Notes under the pieces: generated by a model
What the model was told of the DNA's origin: nothing
The model's database searches: none
What the model saw: only the letters and a program-made list of their open reading frames with translations
Program-made: the position numbers and the translations under genes
In this document: positions 16,145 to 25,583 of the stretch, piece after piece
Layout: each line of letters begins with the position of its first letter
How positions within the stretch are numbered: the stretch's first letter is position 1
NCBI GenBank assembly: GCA_021777135.1
Contig: JAJYDX010000006.1
Location: 1-64,000, forward strand
Direction: 5' to 3'
DNA from: a bacterium
Lineage (GTDB): Bacteria > SZUA-79 > Acidulodesulfobacterales > Acidulodesulfobacteraceae
Length of the DNA stretch: 64,000 nt

Positions 16145-18010
16145 TTATTTAATATTTTTTATCGTTAAAGCCTCCGCGCATCTTATTCCGTCAATAGCGC
16201 TCGTAATTATACCGCCGGAATATCCCGAACCTTCTCCGCATGGATATAAACCTTTGACCGATACAGATTCGTAATCGGAGTTTCTCTTAATTCTAACGGC
16301 AGATGAAGTGCCTGTCTCCAATCCTGTTAAAACCGATTTTGCGGCAAACCCTTTAAATCTGTTTTCAAACTCGGTAAGCGAACCGGCAATAGACATGTTT
16401 AAAAAATCGGGCAGCAATTTAAAAAGATTAAAATACATAACGGACGGCTTATACGATGGTACAGGTATGCCCGTAGAAGTTGCATTTTTAACGTCATTAT
16501 AGGCTTTAGCGCTAAAGGCGCTTTTGAAAGCGGCTTGGGCATTATAAACGTCTTTTATGTAATCCGGCGTCCATTGATAAGGAGCCGCAAAGCTTCCCCC
16601 TCCTGCTTCATATGCTTTAAGCTCTAAATCTTTTCTGAATTGCAGCGCTCCGGTTCCTGAAGAATATCTCTCGGAGTCAATCCCGTCCAACATTTCAGGC
16701 CTGACTGCCGCAACTACGGCGCTGTTGGAATTTTCCAAATCCCTGCCTGAGTAACTCATACCGTTAATACATAAGAGATTTTCGTCAGCGCTGGAATTTA
16801 TAACTACGCCTCCGGGACACATACAAAATGAATATCCTCCGTATTTTTTAGACGATATGTTATAATTTACTCCTTTAAGTTTTACTTCTGCTTTTTCGTC
16901 TCCTTCAATTTTTCCAATATTTCCTTTGAAAAATAAACCGTCCACAAAATCTCTTTTATGCTCTATCCTGAACCCAAGGGCAAATGGCTTTCTTTCCATG
17001 ATTACGCCTTTATTTCTTAATATTTCATATGTGTCGTAACTATTAGAACCTGAAGCTAAAATAACTAAATCCGTTTCAAAACTCCTCTTGTCGGTTTTCG
17101 CAGAACATATAGAACCGTTTTCGTTAATCTCTAAATCTTTCAATTCTTCTTCAAAATAAATTTCGGCTCCGTTGCTGCTAAGGTAATTCCTTATGTTACG
17201 AAGTATGTAAATTAAATTATCGCTACCTACGTGAGGCTTATGCTCTATTAAAATATCTGGATTTGCTCCCATTTTTACCAAAAAATTTAAAACATAGGAC
17301 ACAGCTTTATCGTTTTTTCTAGTCGTAAGTTTTCCGTCTGAAAACGTCCCTGCCCCGCCTTCTCCGAATACGACGTTGCTTTTTTTATTAAATTTTCCGT
17401 TATGCAGAAGATTTTCTACGTCTTTTATCCTGTCTTCGACGCGCTTTCCTTTTTCTATCAGAATTGGTTTGATACCATTGTCTAATAAATAGGCTGCGGC
17501 AAAAATCCCCGCAGGACCCATGCCGGCTATAAGGACTTTAGTTTTATTGCGACTGTCGTGCGAGTGGGTGACGTTTTTGCTTTTGCTTTCAGTTTCGCTT
17601 TCTGTTTCAGGAACCCTCTCAATATACTCCGGTTTAATTTTAAATAAGTTTTCTTCTTCACTATCCGCTTTCCTTGCCTTTATACCGGCTTTATTTAATA
17701 ATTTAAGAAACGCATCGTCAAAAACGCCATAAGTACCGGAAACATCGGAAAAGAACTCTGGAGAATTGAATCGTATCAAAACTTTAAAAACGGTTTTTTG
17801 TTCCTTTTGCCTTAAATCTCTGGATTTTTTTAGAATTTTTACGTCAAAACTCTGAACCGGCATTAAAAAATTAGAAAGGGATTTGAATTCCCCTGGTATG
17901 CGGCTATTTAAATAATTAATAAAATAATCCGAGAAAATCTCTTCGTCATTTTTGGACTTCTCCAAACCGTCTGCCGGAATTTTAAAGTCGTAAACTATTA
18001 TCATAAACAT
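16145..18010 (-). CDS. FAD-dependent dehydrogenase (COG2509 type)
   Basis: This 621-residue uncharacterised flavoprotein has an N-terminal domain of about 130 residues, then a dinucleotide-binding site KVLIAGMGPAGIFAAAYLLD (about residues 158-177) with the acidic end LIEKGKRVEDR. Family hallmarks are VVFGEGGAGTFSDGKLTTR, the central PFALGFRIEH, FCMCPGGVV and, near the C-terminus, YPCGEGSGYSGGI, typical of this NAD(FAD)-utilising dehydrogenase group. The substrate is unknown. Its start overlaps the uspA stop as TAATG, so the two genes are translationally coupled. Confidence 0.85.
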   Translation of the reverse strand: MFMIIVYDFKIPADGLEKSKNDEEIFSDYFINYLNSRIPGEFKSLSNFLMPVQSFDVKILKKSRDLRQKEQKTVFKVLIRFNSPEFFSDVSGTYGVFDDAFLKLLNKAGIKARKADSEEENLFKIKPEYIERVPETESETESKSKNVTHSHDSRNKTKVLIAGMGPAGIFAAAYLLDNGIKPILIEKGKRVEDRIKDVENLLHNGKFNKKSNVVFGEGGAGTFSDGKLTTRKNDKAVSYVLNFLVKMGANPDILIEHKPHVGSDNLIYILRNIRNYLSSNGAEIYFEEELKDLEINENGSICSAKTDKRSFETDLVILASGSNSYDTYEILRNKGVIMERKPFALGFRIEHKRDFVDGLFFKGNIGKIEGDEKAEVKLKGVNYNISSKKYGGYSFCMCPGGVVINSSADENLLCINGMSYSGRDLENSNSAVVAAVRPEMLDGIDSERYSSGTGALQFRKDLELKAYEAGGGSFAAPYQWTPDYIKDVYNAQAAFKSAFSAKAYNDVKNATSTGIPVPSYKPSVMYFNLFKLLPDFLNMSIAGSLTEFENRFKGFAAKSVLTGLETGTSSAVRIKRNSDYESVSVKGLYPCGEGSGYSGGIITSAIDGIRCAEALTIKNIK

Positions 18011-18501
18011 TATGATGGATTAATTAAAGATACCGCCGATTCCTTGACTAAATGTTTTTCCGAGGTTTTAACGGCATCCCTTAAGGGGATTAAAAGGACC
18101 GGGCATGGCGAATTCTTTGAAACAGAAAAAGAAACCGACCCCGAAACAAATTCTTTAAAACCTATTCTTTGGTGTGTTCCCAGGGCAATTAAATCAATAC
18201 CTTTTTTCTTTGAAAAATTAAGGATTTCCGTTGCGGGAACACCAATTGAAATAAAAATCTCATAATTCAAATAATATAAGCCGGCCTCTTTAATTTCGTT
18301 TTCAGCAGATTTATAGGCTTCTTCAGATCTTAATTTTACTGTAGATTGCTTGCCTAAAGACGTAAATATATCAGCAGAAATAATATGTAAGATATAAAAT
18401 CTTACGGAATTTTCCCTGAAAAAAGAAGCGGCTTTTGATAATACGAAACCTGTTTCAAAATTCAAATCAACCGCTATCAGAATTTTTTTTTCCATCTCCA
18501 T
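18010..18501 (-). CDS. Universal stress protein family (UspA)
   Basis: This 163-residue protein has the Usp fold: KKILIAVDLNFETGFVL at the N-terminus and IDLIALGTHQRIGF followed by GSVSFSVSKNSPCPVLLIP, which carries the G-x2-G-x9-G(S/T)-like nucleotide-binding pattern in degenerate form. It is likely a stress-response protein. It is immediately upstream of, and coupled to, the FAD dehydrogenase gene, so the pair may act in the same redox or stress condition. Confidence 0.85.
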   Translation of the reverse strand: MEMEKKILIAVDLNFETGFVLSKAASFFRENSVRFYILHIISADIFTSLGKQSTVKLRSEEAYKSAENEIKEAGLYYLNYEIFISIGVPATEILNFSKKKGIDLIALGTHQRIGFKEFVSGSVSFSVSKNSPCPVLLIPLRDAVKTSEKHLVKESAVSLINPS

Positions 18502-18671
18502 AATATAATATTATCTGATTAACCCCTTTTTTTCAAGACGGCTTTCCTAAACAGACGGCTTTCCTAAACATTGTTTTAGTTATTCCATTGACTGTCCGGC
18601 CTCAGGTATAATATAATTTATATAAAATCTACCAAATAAAAACGTTGAATTTTAAATTTAAGGAGAAAATT

Positions 18672-18926
18672 ATGTGCGAAGAACACCATGCCGACGATGT
18701 ATTGAGCGAAGAAACAAGAAACCTTGAAATGGCAAGGTTGTCTTTAATTGAAGAATTTCAAGCAATTAACTGGTATCAGGAAAGGATAGAATACACTAAC
18801 GACGAAGAATTAAAACATATCCTTTCCCATAACAGGGACGAGGAAAAAGAACATGCGGCAATGCTTATGGAATATATTAGAAAACACGATAAAGTTCAGG
18901 ATGATAAATTTCTCCACCACGATTAA
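18672..18926 (+). CDS. Encapsulated-ferritin-like protein
   Basis: This 84-residue two-helix protein matches the encapsulated ferritin (EncFtn) family: SLIEEFQAINWYQERIEYT supplies the Glu and Tyr, and HNRDEEKEHAAMLMEYIRKHD supplies the E-x-x-H ferroxidase pair. Such proteins oxidise iron inside encapsulin shells. ATG at 18672 is preferred because AAGGAG lies just upstream. No encapsulin gene is adjacent and no encapsulin-targeting tail is obvious after the helices, so it may work without a shell or with one encoded elsewhere. Confidence 0.8.
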   Translation: MCEEHHADDVLSEETRNLEMARLSLIEEFQAINWYQERIEYTNDEELKHILSHNRDEEKEHAAMLMEYIRKHDKVQDDKFLHHD

Positions 18927-19033
18927 AGTATAGCTTAAATCCTAATTGGAACTCATAAAAATTTTCTTAAAAAGGTATTTGGGATTAAAATAATTCTTTT
19001 TAAAAACGACCGTTATATGCTATAATTGTTAAG

Positions 19034-19132
19034 GAGTAATCCGACGGTACGGTATTGAGGTTGAAAACCCCGCCAGGTTCGAAAGAAAGCAACGGTATCG
19101 ATTCAAGATGCGCGTATTTAATCGGATTGCTC
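19034..19132 (+). ncRNA. ffs: Signal recognition particle RNA (short 4.5S type)
   Basis: The 5' end GAGTAATCCGA pairs with the 3' end TCGGATTGCTC, closing a hairpin of 99 nt. The tip holds CCAGGTTCGAAAGAAAGCAACGG, recognisable as the conserved SRP domain IV loop (compare GG-x-x-CGGAAGGAAGCA, with some changes). It lies between the ferritin-like gene and iorA, and a T-rich stretch follows about 12 nt later. Confidence 0.85.
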
Positions 19133-19225
19133 TTTATTCATGCCGTTTTTTAGCTCAATCTATTTATTTAAGAATTTATTTTTTAAAGATTTATTTAAAA
19201 TTTAAACTTTTACCTTTTTTTTAAA

Positions 19226-21139
19226 TTGACCGCAAATTCATGCAATATTATAAATATTGACGGTTCAAGTAATTCTGACGCTAAAGCCAGCGCTCTTATG
19301 ACAGGAAACGAAGCGGTAGCTTCCGGAGCCAATAAAGCCGGAGTTTATATTGCCGTTGGTTATCCGGGAACACCGAGCTCGGAAATTCTGCCATTTCTCG
19401 CTAAATTCAAAAGCGCGATAGTAAACTGGTCCATAAACGAAAAAACAGCTCTGGAAATTGCGATTGGAGCGTCCATAGGATTTAAAAGGTCTATTTTTAC
19501 TACAAAACATGTCGGCTTAAATGTAGCGTCTGACCCGCTTATGACGCTTGCCATTACAGGAGTAAGGGGCGGACTGGTCGTAGTTACTGCTGACGATCCT
19601 GGCATGCACAGTTCTCAAAACGAACAGGACAACAGGCTTTACGCAAAATTTGCAAAAATTGCCATGTTGGAACCTTCCGACAGCCAAGAATGTTTCAGTT
19701 TCACGGCTGCGGCATTCGATATAAGCGAAAAATTTGACACTCCCGTTATCCTAAGGACAACCACAAGGATATCTCATTCCAGAAGTATAGTTTCCATACA
19801 GGATATTACCCAAACTGAAGGCAATTTTAATTTAAGCCCTTCAAATAGCGATTATATAAGCAAAAACAAATCTTATATAAAAGACATAGAAAAATTCGTA
19901 ATGGTCCCAATTTACGCAAAAAAAAGACACAAATCCGCGATAGAAAGATTGAAATATTTAGCTGATTTTTCAAATAATTCCGGCATAAATAAAATAGAAT
20001 ACGGAAGTTTGGATTTCGGAATAATAACAAGCGGAATTTCATATCAGTACGCTAAAGAGATTATACCCTCCGCCTCCTTTTTAAAACTTTCTTTTTCTTA
20101 CCCTATTCCGGATATTCTCGTCAGGGAATTCGTAAAAAATGTTAGGAACGTCGTTATAATAGAAGAATTAGAGCCTTTTATACAAAACGAAATTTCATCT
20201 TTAGGCATAAATTTAAAAGGTAAAGAGTATTTCCCTCGTGACGGCGAACTTAATTTAGATTTAGTAGAACAAGGTTTGTCCGGTGCGGGATTCTTTAAAA
20301 ATAAAAATACTAATACACGACGCTTTAATTTTAATATGTTTGACGACCCCGAAAACATTCAGGAATCTCTTCCGCCGAGACTGCCGGCTTTATGTAGCGG
20401 ATGCCCGCATACATCTGTATTTTATGCTCTTAAAAAATTAAAGGTTCCGGTCATGGGCGACATAGGATGTTACACTCTAGGAGCATTGCCGCCGCTTAAC
20501 GCAATGGACAGCTGTATATCTATGGGTTTGGCTTTTGGAGCCGCGCAGGGATTGTCTTTATCTAAATCCTCTACAAAAAAAACTGTTGGCATAATGGGCG
20601 ATTCGACTTTTTTTCACTCAGGCATTACTTCGCTCATAGATGCAAAATACAATAGCGCCTGTTTTACAGCGGTTATTTTGGATAACGCCACTACAGCGAT
20701 GACAGGAGGACAGGATCACCCGGGAACAGGCAGAAATTTATCTCTGGATCAATCCTTTTCAAATAAAATTGATATTAAAAAAATTATCGAGGGAATTGGA
20801 ATAGACGAGATTTATACAATCGACCCTTACGACTATAACGAAACATATAAAACTCTAAAAAAAGCGCTCCAATCCGATAAACTCAACGTGGTCATAACAA
20901 ACAGACCCTGCGTACTATACCCAAAAAAATTGAATTACGGAAAAAAGTTCGAGATTATTAAGGGGTGTCTCGGGTGCGATTTATGCCTGCAGATTGGATG
21001 CCCTTCTATTTTGACTTCTTATACTTTGAACATTTCCGGCAATAGCAATAAAAAGCTCCCATTCATAGACGAATCTTGCATAGGCTGTTCTATATGCAAG
21101 GATATATGTGTATTTAACTTTATAGATGAAATAAAATAA
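19226..21139 (+). CDS. iorA: Indolepyruvate ferredoxin oxidoreductase, alpha subunit
   Basis: IorA oxidatively decarboxylates aryl-pyruvates to aryl-acetyl-CoA, reducing ferredoxin. Visible parts are MTGNEAVASGANKAGV with AVGYPGTPSSEI (pyrimidine domain), ALCSGCPHTSVFYALKK, the TPP-binding MGDIGCYTLG and GIMGDSTFFHSG, and two C-terminal iron-sulfur clusters in GCLGCDLCLQIGCPS and CIGCSICKDICVF. Length (637) is normal. The start is uncertain: TTG at 19226 gives a 24-residue leader, while ATG at 19298 matches the usual N-terminus, and neither has a good ribosome site. Confidence 0.93.
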   Translation: MTANSCNIINIDGSSNSDAKASALMTGNEAVASGANKAGVYIAVGYPGTPSSEILPFLAKFKSAIVNWSINEKTALEIAIGASIGFKRSIFTTKHVGLNVASDPLMTLAITGVRGGLVVVTADDPGMHSSQNEQDNRLYAKFAKIAMLEPSDSQECFSFTAAAFDISEKFDTPVILRTTTRISHSRSIVSIQDITQTEGNFNLSPSNSDYISKNKSYIKDIEKFVMVPIYAKKRHKSAIERLKYLADFSNNSGINKIEYGSLDFGIITSGISYQYAKEIIPSASFLKLSFSYPIPDILVREFVKNVRNVVIIEELEPFIQNEISSLGINLKGKEYFPRDGELNLDLVEQGLSGAGFFKNKNTNTRRFNFNMFDDPENIQESLPPRLPALCSGCPHTSVFYALKKLKVPVMGDIGCYTLGALPPLNAMDSCISMGLAFGAAQGLSLSKSSTKKTVGIMGDSTFFHSGITSLIDAKYNSACFTAVILDNATTAMTGGQDHPGTGRNLSLDQSFSNKIDIKKIIEGIGIDEIYTIDPYDYNETYKTLKKALQSDKLNVVITNRPCVLYPKKLNYGKKFEIIKGCLGCDLCLQIGCPSILTSYTLNISGNSNKKLPFIDESCIGCSICKDICVFNFIDEIK

Positions 21140-21180
21140 ACCAATACAAAATTAATGCGGATAAAAGTAAAATAATCAAA

Positions 21181-21786
21181 ATGGATAAGTTAATCCAAAA
21201 TATTTTGATATGCGGCATTGGAGGACAAGGGGTTGTTCTTGCCGGCAAGATTATCAGCCTTGCGGCATTTGAATACGGATTAGATATTAAAACGTCTGAA
21301 GTGCACGGTATGTCTCAGAGAGGCGGTTCTGTATCGACCCATATAAGATTCGGGGAAAAAATTTTTTCCCCATTGATACCTGAAAATAAAGCAAGTATAA
21401 TACTTTCTTTTGATATTTACGAAACTGCAAGATATACAAATTACTTTGCAAATGAAAAAACTATAATTATATCATCTAACCGCGGCAAAATTCCTTCTTG
21501 GACGTCTAAGATTAAAAATGGATTAATAAACTCCGGCGCTGTTGCCGGCTTCTTAAAAAATAATTTTAACTTTTTAAATCTTTTAGACGATAAAAAAATA
21601 GCATTAAAATTAGGAAATATCAAAGTTTCAAATATCGTATTAATTGGTATGCTGTCTGGTTTTACTGAAATTAAAAAAGATACATGGCTCAATGCAGTGG
21701 AAAAAAACGTACCTAAAAAAACTATTGAGTTAAACGTTAAAGCATTTTTGGCAGGAAGAAACTATTATGAAAATAAAATATTTTGA
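21181..21786 (+). CDS. iorB: Indolepyruvate ferredoxin oxidoreductase, beta subunit
   Basis: This 201-residue gamma-domain protein pairs with IorA. Typical segments are ILICGIGGQGVVLAGKIIS at the N-terminus and TSEVHGMSQRGGSVSTHIRFG, which is close to the cluster and CoA-binding side of the 2-oxoacid oxidoreductase gamma domain. It lies 41 bp after iorA, and its end overlaps the CoA-ligase gene by 20 bp, so the three form an operon for aromatic amino-acid breakdown or its reverse. Confidence 0.92.
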   Translation: MDKLIQNILICGIGGQGVVLAGKIISLAAFEYGLDIKTSEVHGMSQRGGSVSTHIRFGEKIFSPLIPENKASIILSFDIYETARYTNYFANEKTIIISSNRGKIPSWTSKIKNGLINSGAVAGFLKNNFNFLNLLDDKKIALKLGNIKVSNIVLIGMLSGFTEIKKDTWLNAVEKNVPKKTIELNVKAFLAGRNYYENKIF

Positions 21787-23089
21787 AAAAAAACAGGAGA
21801 CTTTAGAGTTTTCCGAGCTTAAAGCGCTGCAAACTAACGGATTAAAAAAAACTCTTCAAAGGATTTTTACCGCAAACGGATTCTTAAAAAATAAGTTGGC
21901 TTTATCGGGCATAAAAAATATAGAAACAATAGAAAAAATTAAATCTGTTTCTGATATAAAAGACTTTTCCTTTACCTCAAAAATTGACCTTGTAAACAAC
22001 TATCCTTTTGGACTTTTTTCCAGACCGTTAAGCGATATAACCAGAATTCACGCATCATCCGGCACTACCGGAAAGCCAATTATAGCAGGTTATACCAAAA
22101 ACGATTTAAAAATTTGGGCAAGACTTATGGCAAGGGTTTTTTGCGCCGTAGGAATAAGCCGGCGCGATATCGGACAGAACGCTTACGGATACGGTCTTTT
22201 CACCGGAGGATTAGGTTTTCATTACGGAGCGGAAAAAATAGGAATGACTATTATCCCTATGTCAACCGGATTTACTGAAAGACAACTGACTATGATGCAG
22301 GATATCGGCGCAACCGTACTTTTTTGCACTCCGTCGTACGCGCTGTTTCTTTCTGAAGAAATAAACAAGAATATAACGGATAAGTCTAAAATTAAGCTTA
22401 AAAAAGGTATATTCGGCGCAGAACCATGGTCAGACGAACTAAGAAAAACAATAGAAAAATCTCTGAATATAGACGCTTACGATATTTACGGATTAAGTGA
22501 AATTATGGGGCCGGGTGTCGCGTTTGAATGCTTATATAAAAATGGTCTTCATATAAACGAGGATAATTTTTTTGCCGAGATAATAAATCCTGAAACCGGA
22601 CAAGTCCTTGACGACGGACAGACCGGAGAACTGGTCATTACCAGCCTAAACAGGGAAGCAATGCCCCTTATCAGGTTTAGGACTAAAGATATAACCAGGC
22701 TTACGCGCGAAAAATGCAGTTGCGGAAGAACGTTCGTCCGTATGGATAAAATAAAAGGCAGAACTGACGATATGATAATACTAAAAGGAGTAAACGTATT
22801 TCCGTCTCAGATTGAATCCGTTTTATTCAACTACGAATATTTGGAGCCGGTTTACATAATCGAATTATACACCGAAAATCTTCTTGACAAAATCAATATA
22901 ATAATTGAGCCTAAAAATGAGATATTTAATTTAGGAGAAAATAAAATTAATGAAATATCAAACGAGATATCTCATAAAATATACGAACTTATAGGAATAA
23001 GGGCAAAGATAACCGCGGTTCCCCCAAAAACATTAGAAAGAAGTCAGGGAAAAGCAAAAAGGATTAATGACCTCAGGAAGAAGATTTAG
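21767..23089 (+). CDS. Phenylacetate-CoA ligase family protein
   Basis: This 440-residue adenylate-forming ligase shows the P-loop ASSGTTGKPIIAGY (about residues 95-108), GLFTGGLGFHYGAE, DIYGLSEIMGPGVA and FRTKDITRLTREKC, with the C-terminal Lys region. It would join aryl acetates to CoA with ATP. Co-occurrence with iorAB is common: IorAB makes aryl-acetyl-CoA and the ligase interconverts it with the free acid, possibly conserving ATP. The start codon lies inside iorB. The end overlaps the convergent DUF116 gene by 17 bp. Confidence 0.9.
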   Translation: MKIKYFEKKQETLEFSELKALQTNGLKKTLQRIFTANGFLKNKLALSGIKNIETIEKIKSVSDIKDFSFTSKIDLVNNYPFGLFSRPLSDITRIHASSGTTGKPIIAGYTKNDLKIWARLMARVFCAVGISRRDIGQNAYGYGLFTGGLGFHYGAEKIGMTIIPMSTGFTERQLTMMQDIGATVLFCTPSYALFLSEEINKNITDKSKIKLKKGIFGAEPWSDELRKTIEKSLNIDAYDIYGLSEIMGPGVAFECLYKNGLHINEDNFFAEIINPETGQVLDDGQTGELVITSLNREAMPLIRFRTKDITRLTREKCSCGRTFVRMDKIKGRTDDMIILKGVNVFPSQIESVLFNYEYLEPVYIIELYTENLLDKINIIIEPKNEIFNLGENKINEISNEISHKIYELIGIRAKITAVPPKTLERSQGKAKRINDLRKKI

Positions 23090-23840
23090 AGGTAATCTTT
23101 TCTATAAGTTCGCTCAAAGCCGCCACATCCACCATAGTATCCCTGCATGGACCGTTAGGCCTTATATTTGGAAGGCCGTAAACAGGTAGCGGAAAGCTGT
23201 CTATAACACCGGAACTTAAATCTCTTTCGCATGCTACGGCTATAACGGCTTTAGGTTTTTTTTCCTCTAGAACCCTTCTAGCAAGAGTACCGCCGGTTGC
23301 CACGGCAATAAATATACCTTTTTTATCGGACAATATTGCAAGCTCTTTTATATTGCATTTACCGCAGTTAAGGCAGTTATGAATATCGTCGGTAATCTTT
23401 GCCTTGCAGTTATGAAGCTGTAAGCAGTGTGGAAGAAGAATTAATATCCTGTCTAAAGCTATTGTTTTATTTAAAGAAAAAAGGAGAAAGTTATTTATGG
23501 CTATAAAAGAACTCTGCATCTTGTCCCTGTTTATCTTGAATATAGACGTTATAAAATAAGCCATAGGATATAGTATTCTTACCAGTATATATCTTGCGGC
23601 ATAGATTAAAACGGATTTATTTTTTCTATTTTGTTTCCCTATGAGTCCGAGAAAAAAAATAAAAATAACGAATAATAAAACGGCATCTAAAAATAAAAAT
23701 ATATATATTGGCAGGTATGGACTTAGCTTTTCTAGCCCCCCGGATATAATCCAAAATAGAAATGACGATATTGCCAAAATTGTTAAAATAGATACGGAAA
23801 TTATTTTTAAAAAATAAATATGTTCTTTTTTTAACGGCAT
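23073..23840 (-). CDS. DUF116-family membrane protein with cysteine cluster
   Basis: This 255-residue protein has two N-terminal membrane helices (about 10-32 and 40-66), then the DUF116 domain with a cysteine-rich part (LLPHCLQLHNCKAKI, CLNCGKCNIKEL) that may bind an iron-sulfur cluster, and a C-terminal VAVACERDLSSGV ... RPNGPCRDT segment. Function is unknown, although DUF116 genes often travel with fmt and def, as here. The start overlaps the end of fmt by 10 bp. Confidence 0.8.
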   Translation of the reverse strand: MPLKKEHIYFLKIISVSILTILAISSFLFWIISGGLEKLSPYLPIYIFLFLDAVLLFVIFIFFLGLIGKQNRKNKSVLIYAARYILVRILYPMAYFITSIFKINRDKMQSSFIAINNFLLFSLNKTIALDRILILLPHCLQLHNCKAKITDDIHNCLNCGKCNIKELAILSDKKGIFIAVATGGTLARRVLEEKKPKAVIAVACERDLSSGVIDSFPLPVYGLPNIRPNGPCRDTMVDVAALSELIEKITSKSSS

Positions 23841-24961
23841 TCAGCACCCTGTTTTATCCTAAATCCATTAATAAAATCAATATAACTCATAATATTTTTT
23901 CCTTCAGGCTTAAGTTTTAAAAGTTGAATATAAACTCCTTTCTTAACGGTTGTTACTAATAACCCTGATTTATTTGCGATTATTATGGTTCCGGGTTTAT
24001 CTGGTATTATATCCTGTATAGCCCCCTCATGCGACAAATAGCTTGTTAAATCAGAATCGTCAGGATAGTCGCAATAACTAAATACCGAACTTTCTTCCTG
24101 GACGTTTAAACATTCCTCCTTTATTTCTTTATTGTTTTTATCGGCGATTAACTTTGCTTCTATTATTTTAATTTTTTTGTTCCCAAAAGCAAAAAAAGTT
24201 CCGCCTGATTCAGTAAAAGCTCTAATCTTAGCATAAATATCCAACGGGTCGTCAACAAAAAAATCTACTTTCATCTCATCCGGCTTAATTAATTCAGTTA
24301 AATAAAATGAACTTGAATAATCCAAATAAGAATTATCCTGCCGATAAGCGTATTTATAAATATTCGTCCTAAACTTGAAGAGCGACTTTACAACTTCAGC
24401 AAGTAAAAGCGCGCCAGTCAAAGACATTCTTTCATAAAGAGTCGAAAAATATTCGTTTTTATCTATGTCAGTCCTTTGCTGGGCTACAATCGGTCCCGTA
24501 TCTACGCCTGCGTCTAATGCCATTATGGAAACACCGCTAAATTTCATTCGTTTCAATATAGCATACTGTATCGGACTAGGGCCTCTTAAATCAGGAAGTA
24601 AAGAAGGGTGCAGATTTAATACGCCGTATTTAGGAATATTTAATATTTCAACCGGAAGAATCAGTCCAAACGCTACGACGATAATTATATCTAAATCCAG
24701 TGATTTTAAAAAATTTATCTCTTCCGTATTGGCTTTTAAAGTTTTAGGCGTCCTAGCTTTAATGCCATAACTGCGCGCTAATGCATCAACCGGTGATGAC
24801 GTAAATTCTTTTTTTTTATTATTCCAAACCGGAGGCTTAGTATAAACCGATTTTAAAGTAATTATATTCAGCTTTTCTAGTTCGGCAATACGGGACAAAG
24901 ATTCCGAAGCAATTTCGGGAGTACCCATAAATACAATATTAAGAGAGTTCGGAGAAGGCAT
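23831..24961 (-). CDS. fmt: Methionyl-tRNA formyltransferase
   Basis: The enzyme formylates initiator Met-tRNA using 10-formyl-THF. Visible motifs are NIVFMGTPEIASESL, VAFGLILP and NLHPSLLPDLRGPSPIQYAI (catalytic Asn/His/Asp region), ALDAGVDTGPIV, and the C-terminal OB-like domain from about residue 215. At 376 residues it is about 60 longer than the usual enzyme, with an extra acidic segment around residues 280-320 inside the C-terminal domain. It follows def by 18 bp on the same strand, the usual def-fmt arrangement. Confidence 0.93.
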   Translation of the reverse strand: MPSPNSLNIVFMGTPEIASESLSRIAELEKLNIITLKSVYTKPPVWNNKKKEFTSSPVDALARSYGIKARTPKTLKANTEEINFLKSLDLDIIIVVAFGLILPVEILNIPKYGVLNLHPSLLPDLRGPSPIQYAILKRMKFSGVSIMALDAGVDTGPIVAQQRTDIDKNEYFSTLYERMSLTGALLLAEVVKSLFKFRTNIYKYAYRQDNSYLDYSSSFYLTELIKPDEMKVDFFVDDPLDIYAKIRAFTESGGTFFAFGNKKIKIIEAKLIADKNNKEIKEECLNVQEESSVFSYCDYPDDSDLTSYLSHEGAIQDIIPDKPGTIIIANKSGLLVTTVKKGVYIQLLKLKPEGKNIMSYIDFINGFRIKQGAECR

Positions 24962-24979
24962 AGGATTAATGGCTGTATT

Positions 24980-25561
24980 TCAAGAAGTATAGTCTAGTTC
25001 TTTTTGATGTTTTATAGTCTTCTTTTTTTGCATCGAAGCATTATATAAAGAACGTTTTAGCGGTGAAACTTTATCTATAAACAAAATTCCGTCAAGATGG
25101 TCTATTTCATGCTGAAATGCAACGGAGAGCAAGTCTTTTGCCTCAACGACAAACTCCTTGCCTGAAATATCCTGAGCTTTAACTTTTATTTTAGAAGCCC
25201 TTTCGACGTCGGCATTAAATTTAGGTATAGACAAGCATCCTTCTTCATAGGAAATCATTCCTTCCTTAAAAACTATTTCAGGATTAATAGCTATTATCAA
25301 GTCTTTATTGGCGGTCAGGATATCTTGTTCGTTAAGCGAAAACAATTTATTATTATCAGATTTTCTGCTTATATCCAAAACTATTATACGTTTATCTATT
25401 CCGGTCTGAGTTGCCGCAAGACCTATCCCATCTGCCTTATACATCGTGTAAACAAGGTTTTTTATCAGGAGAATATTGCCTGCTATTTCATCGGCGTTTA
25501 GAGCACGTGCTTTTGTTCTTAATTTTGGATTTGGATACTCTAAAATCTTAAGAAATTCCAT
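24980..25561 (-). CDS. def: Peptide deformylase
   Basis: This metalloenzyme removes the formyl group from nascent proteins. All three motifs are present: GIGLAATQTG (motif 1), EEGCLSIP (motif 2, with metal-binding Cys) and FQHEIDHLDG (motif 3, with the H-E-x-x-H pair). The length (193) has a small insertion between motif 1 and 2 that resembles type-1 relatives with extended loops. It is the head of the def-fmt-DUF116 operon. Confidence 0.95.
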   Translation of the reverse strand: MEFLKILEYPNPKLRTKARALNADEIAGNILLIKNLVYTMYKADGIGLAATQTGIDKRIIVLDISRKSDNNKLFSLNEQDILTANKDLIIAINPEIVFKEGMISYEEGCLSIPKFNADVERASKIKVKAQDISGKEFVVEAKDLLSVAFQHEIDHLDGILFIDKVSPLKRSLYNASMQKKKTIKHQKELDYTS

Positions 25562-25583
25562 ATATTGCCTGTTAAATTAATTA

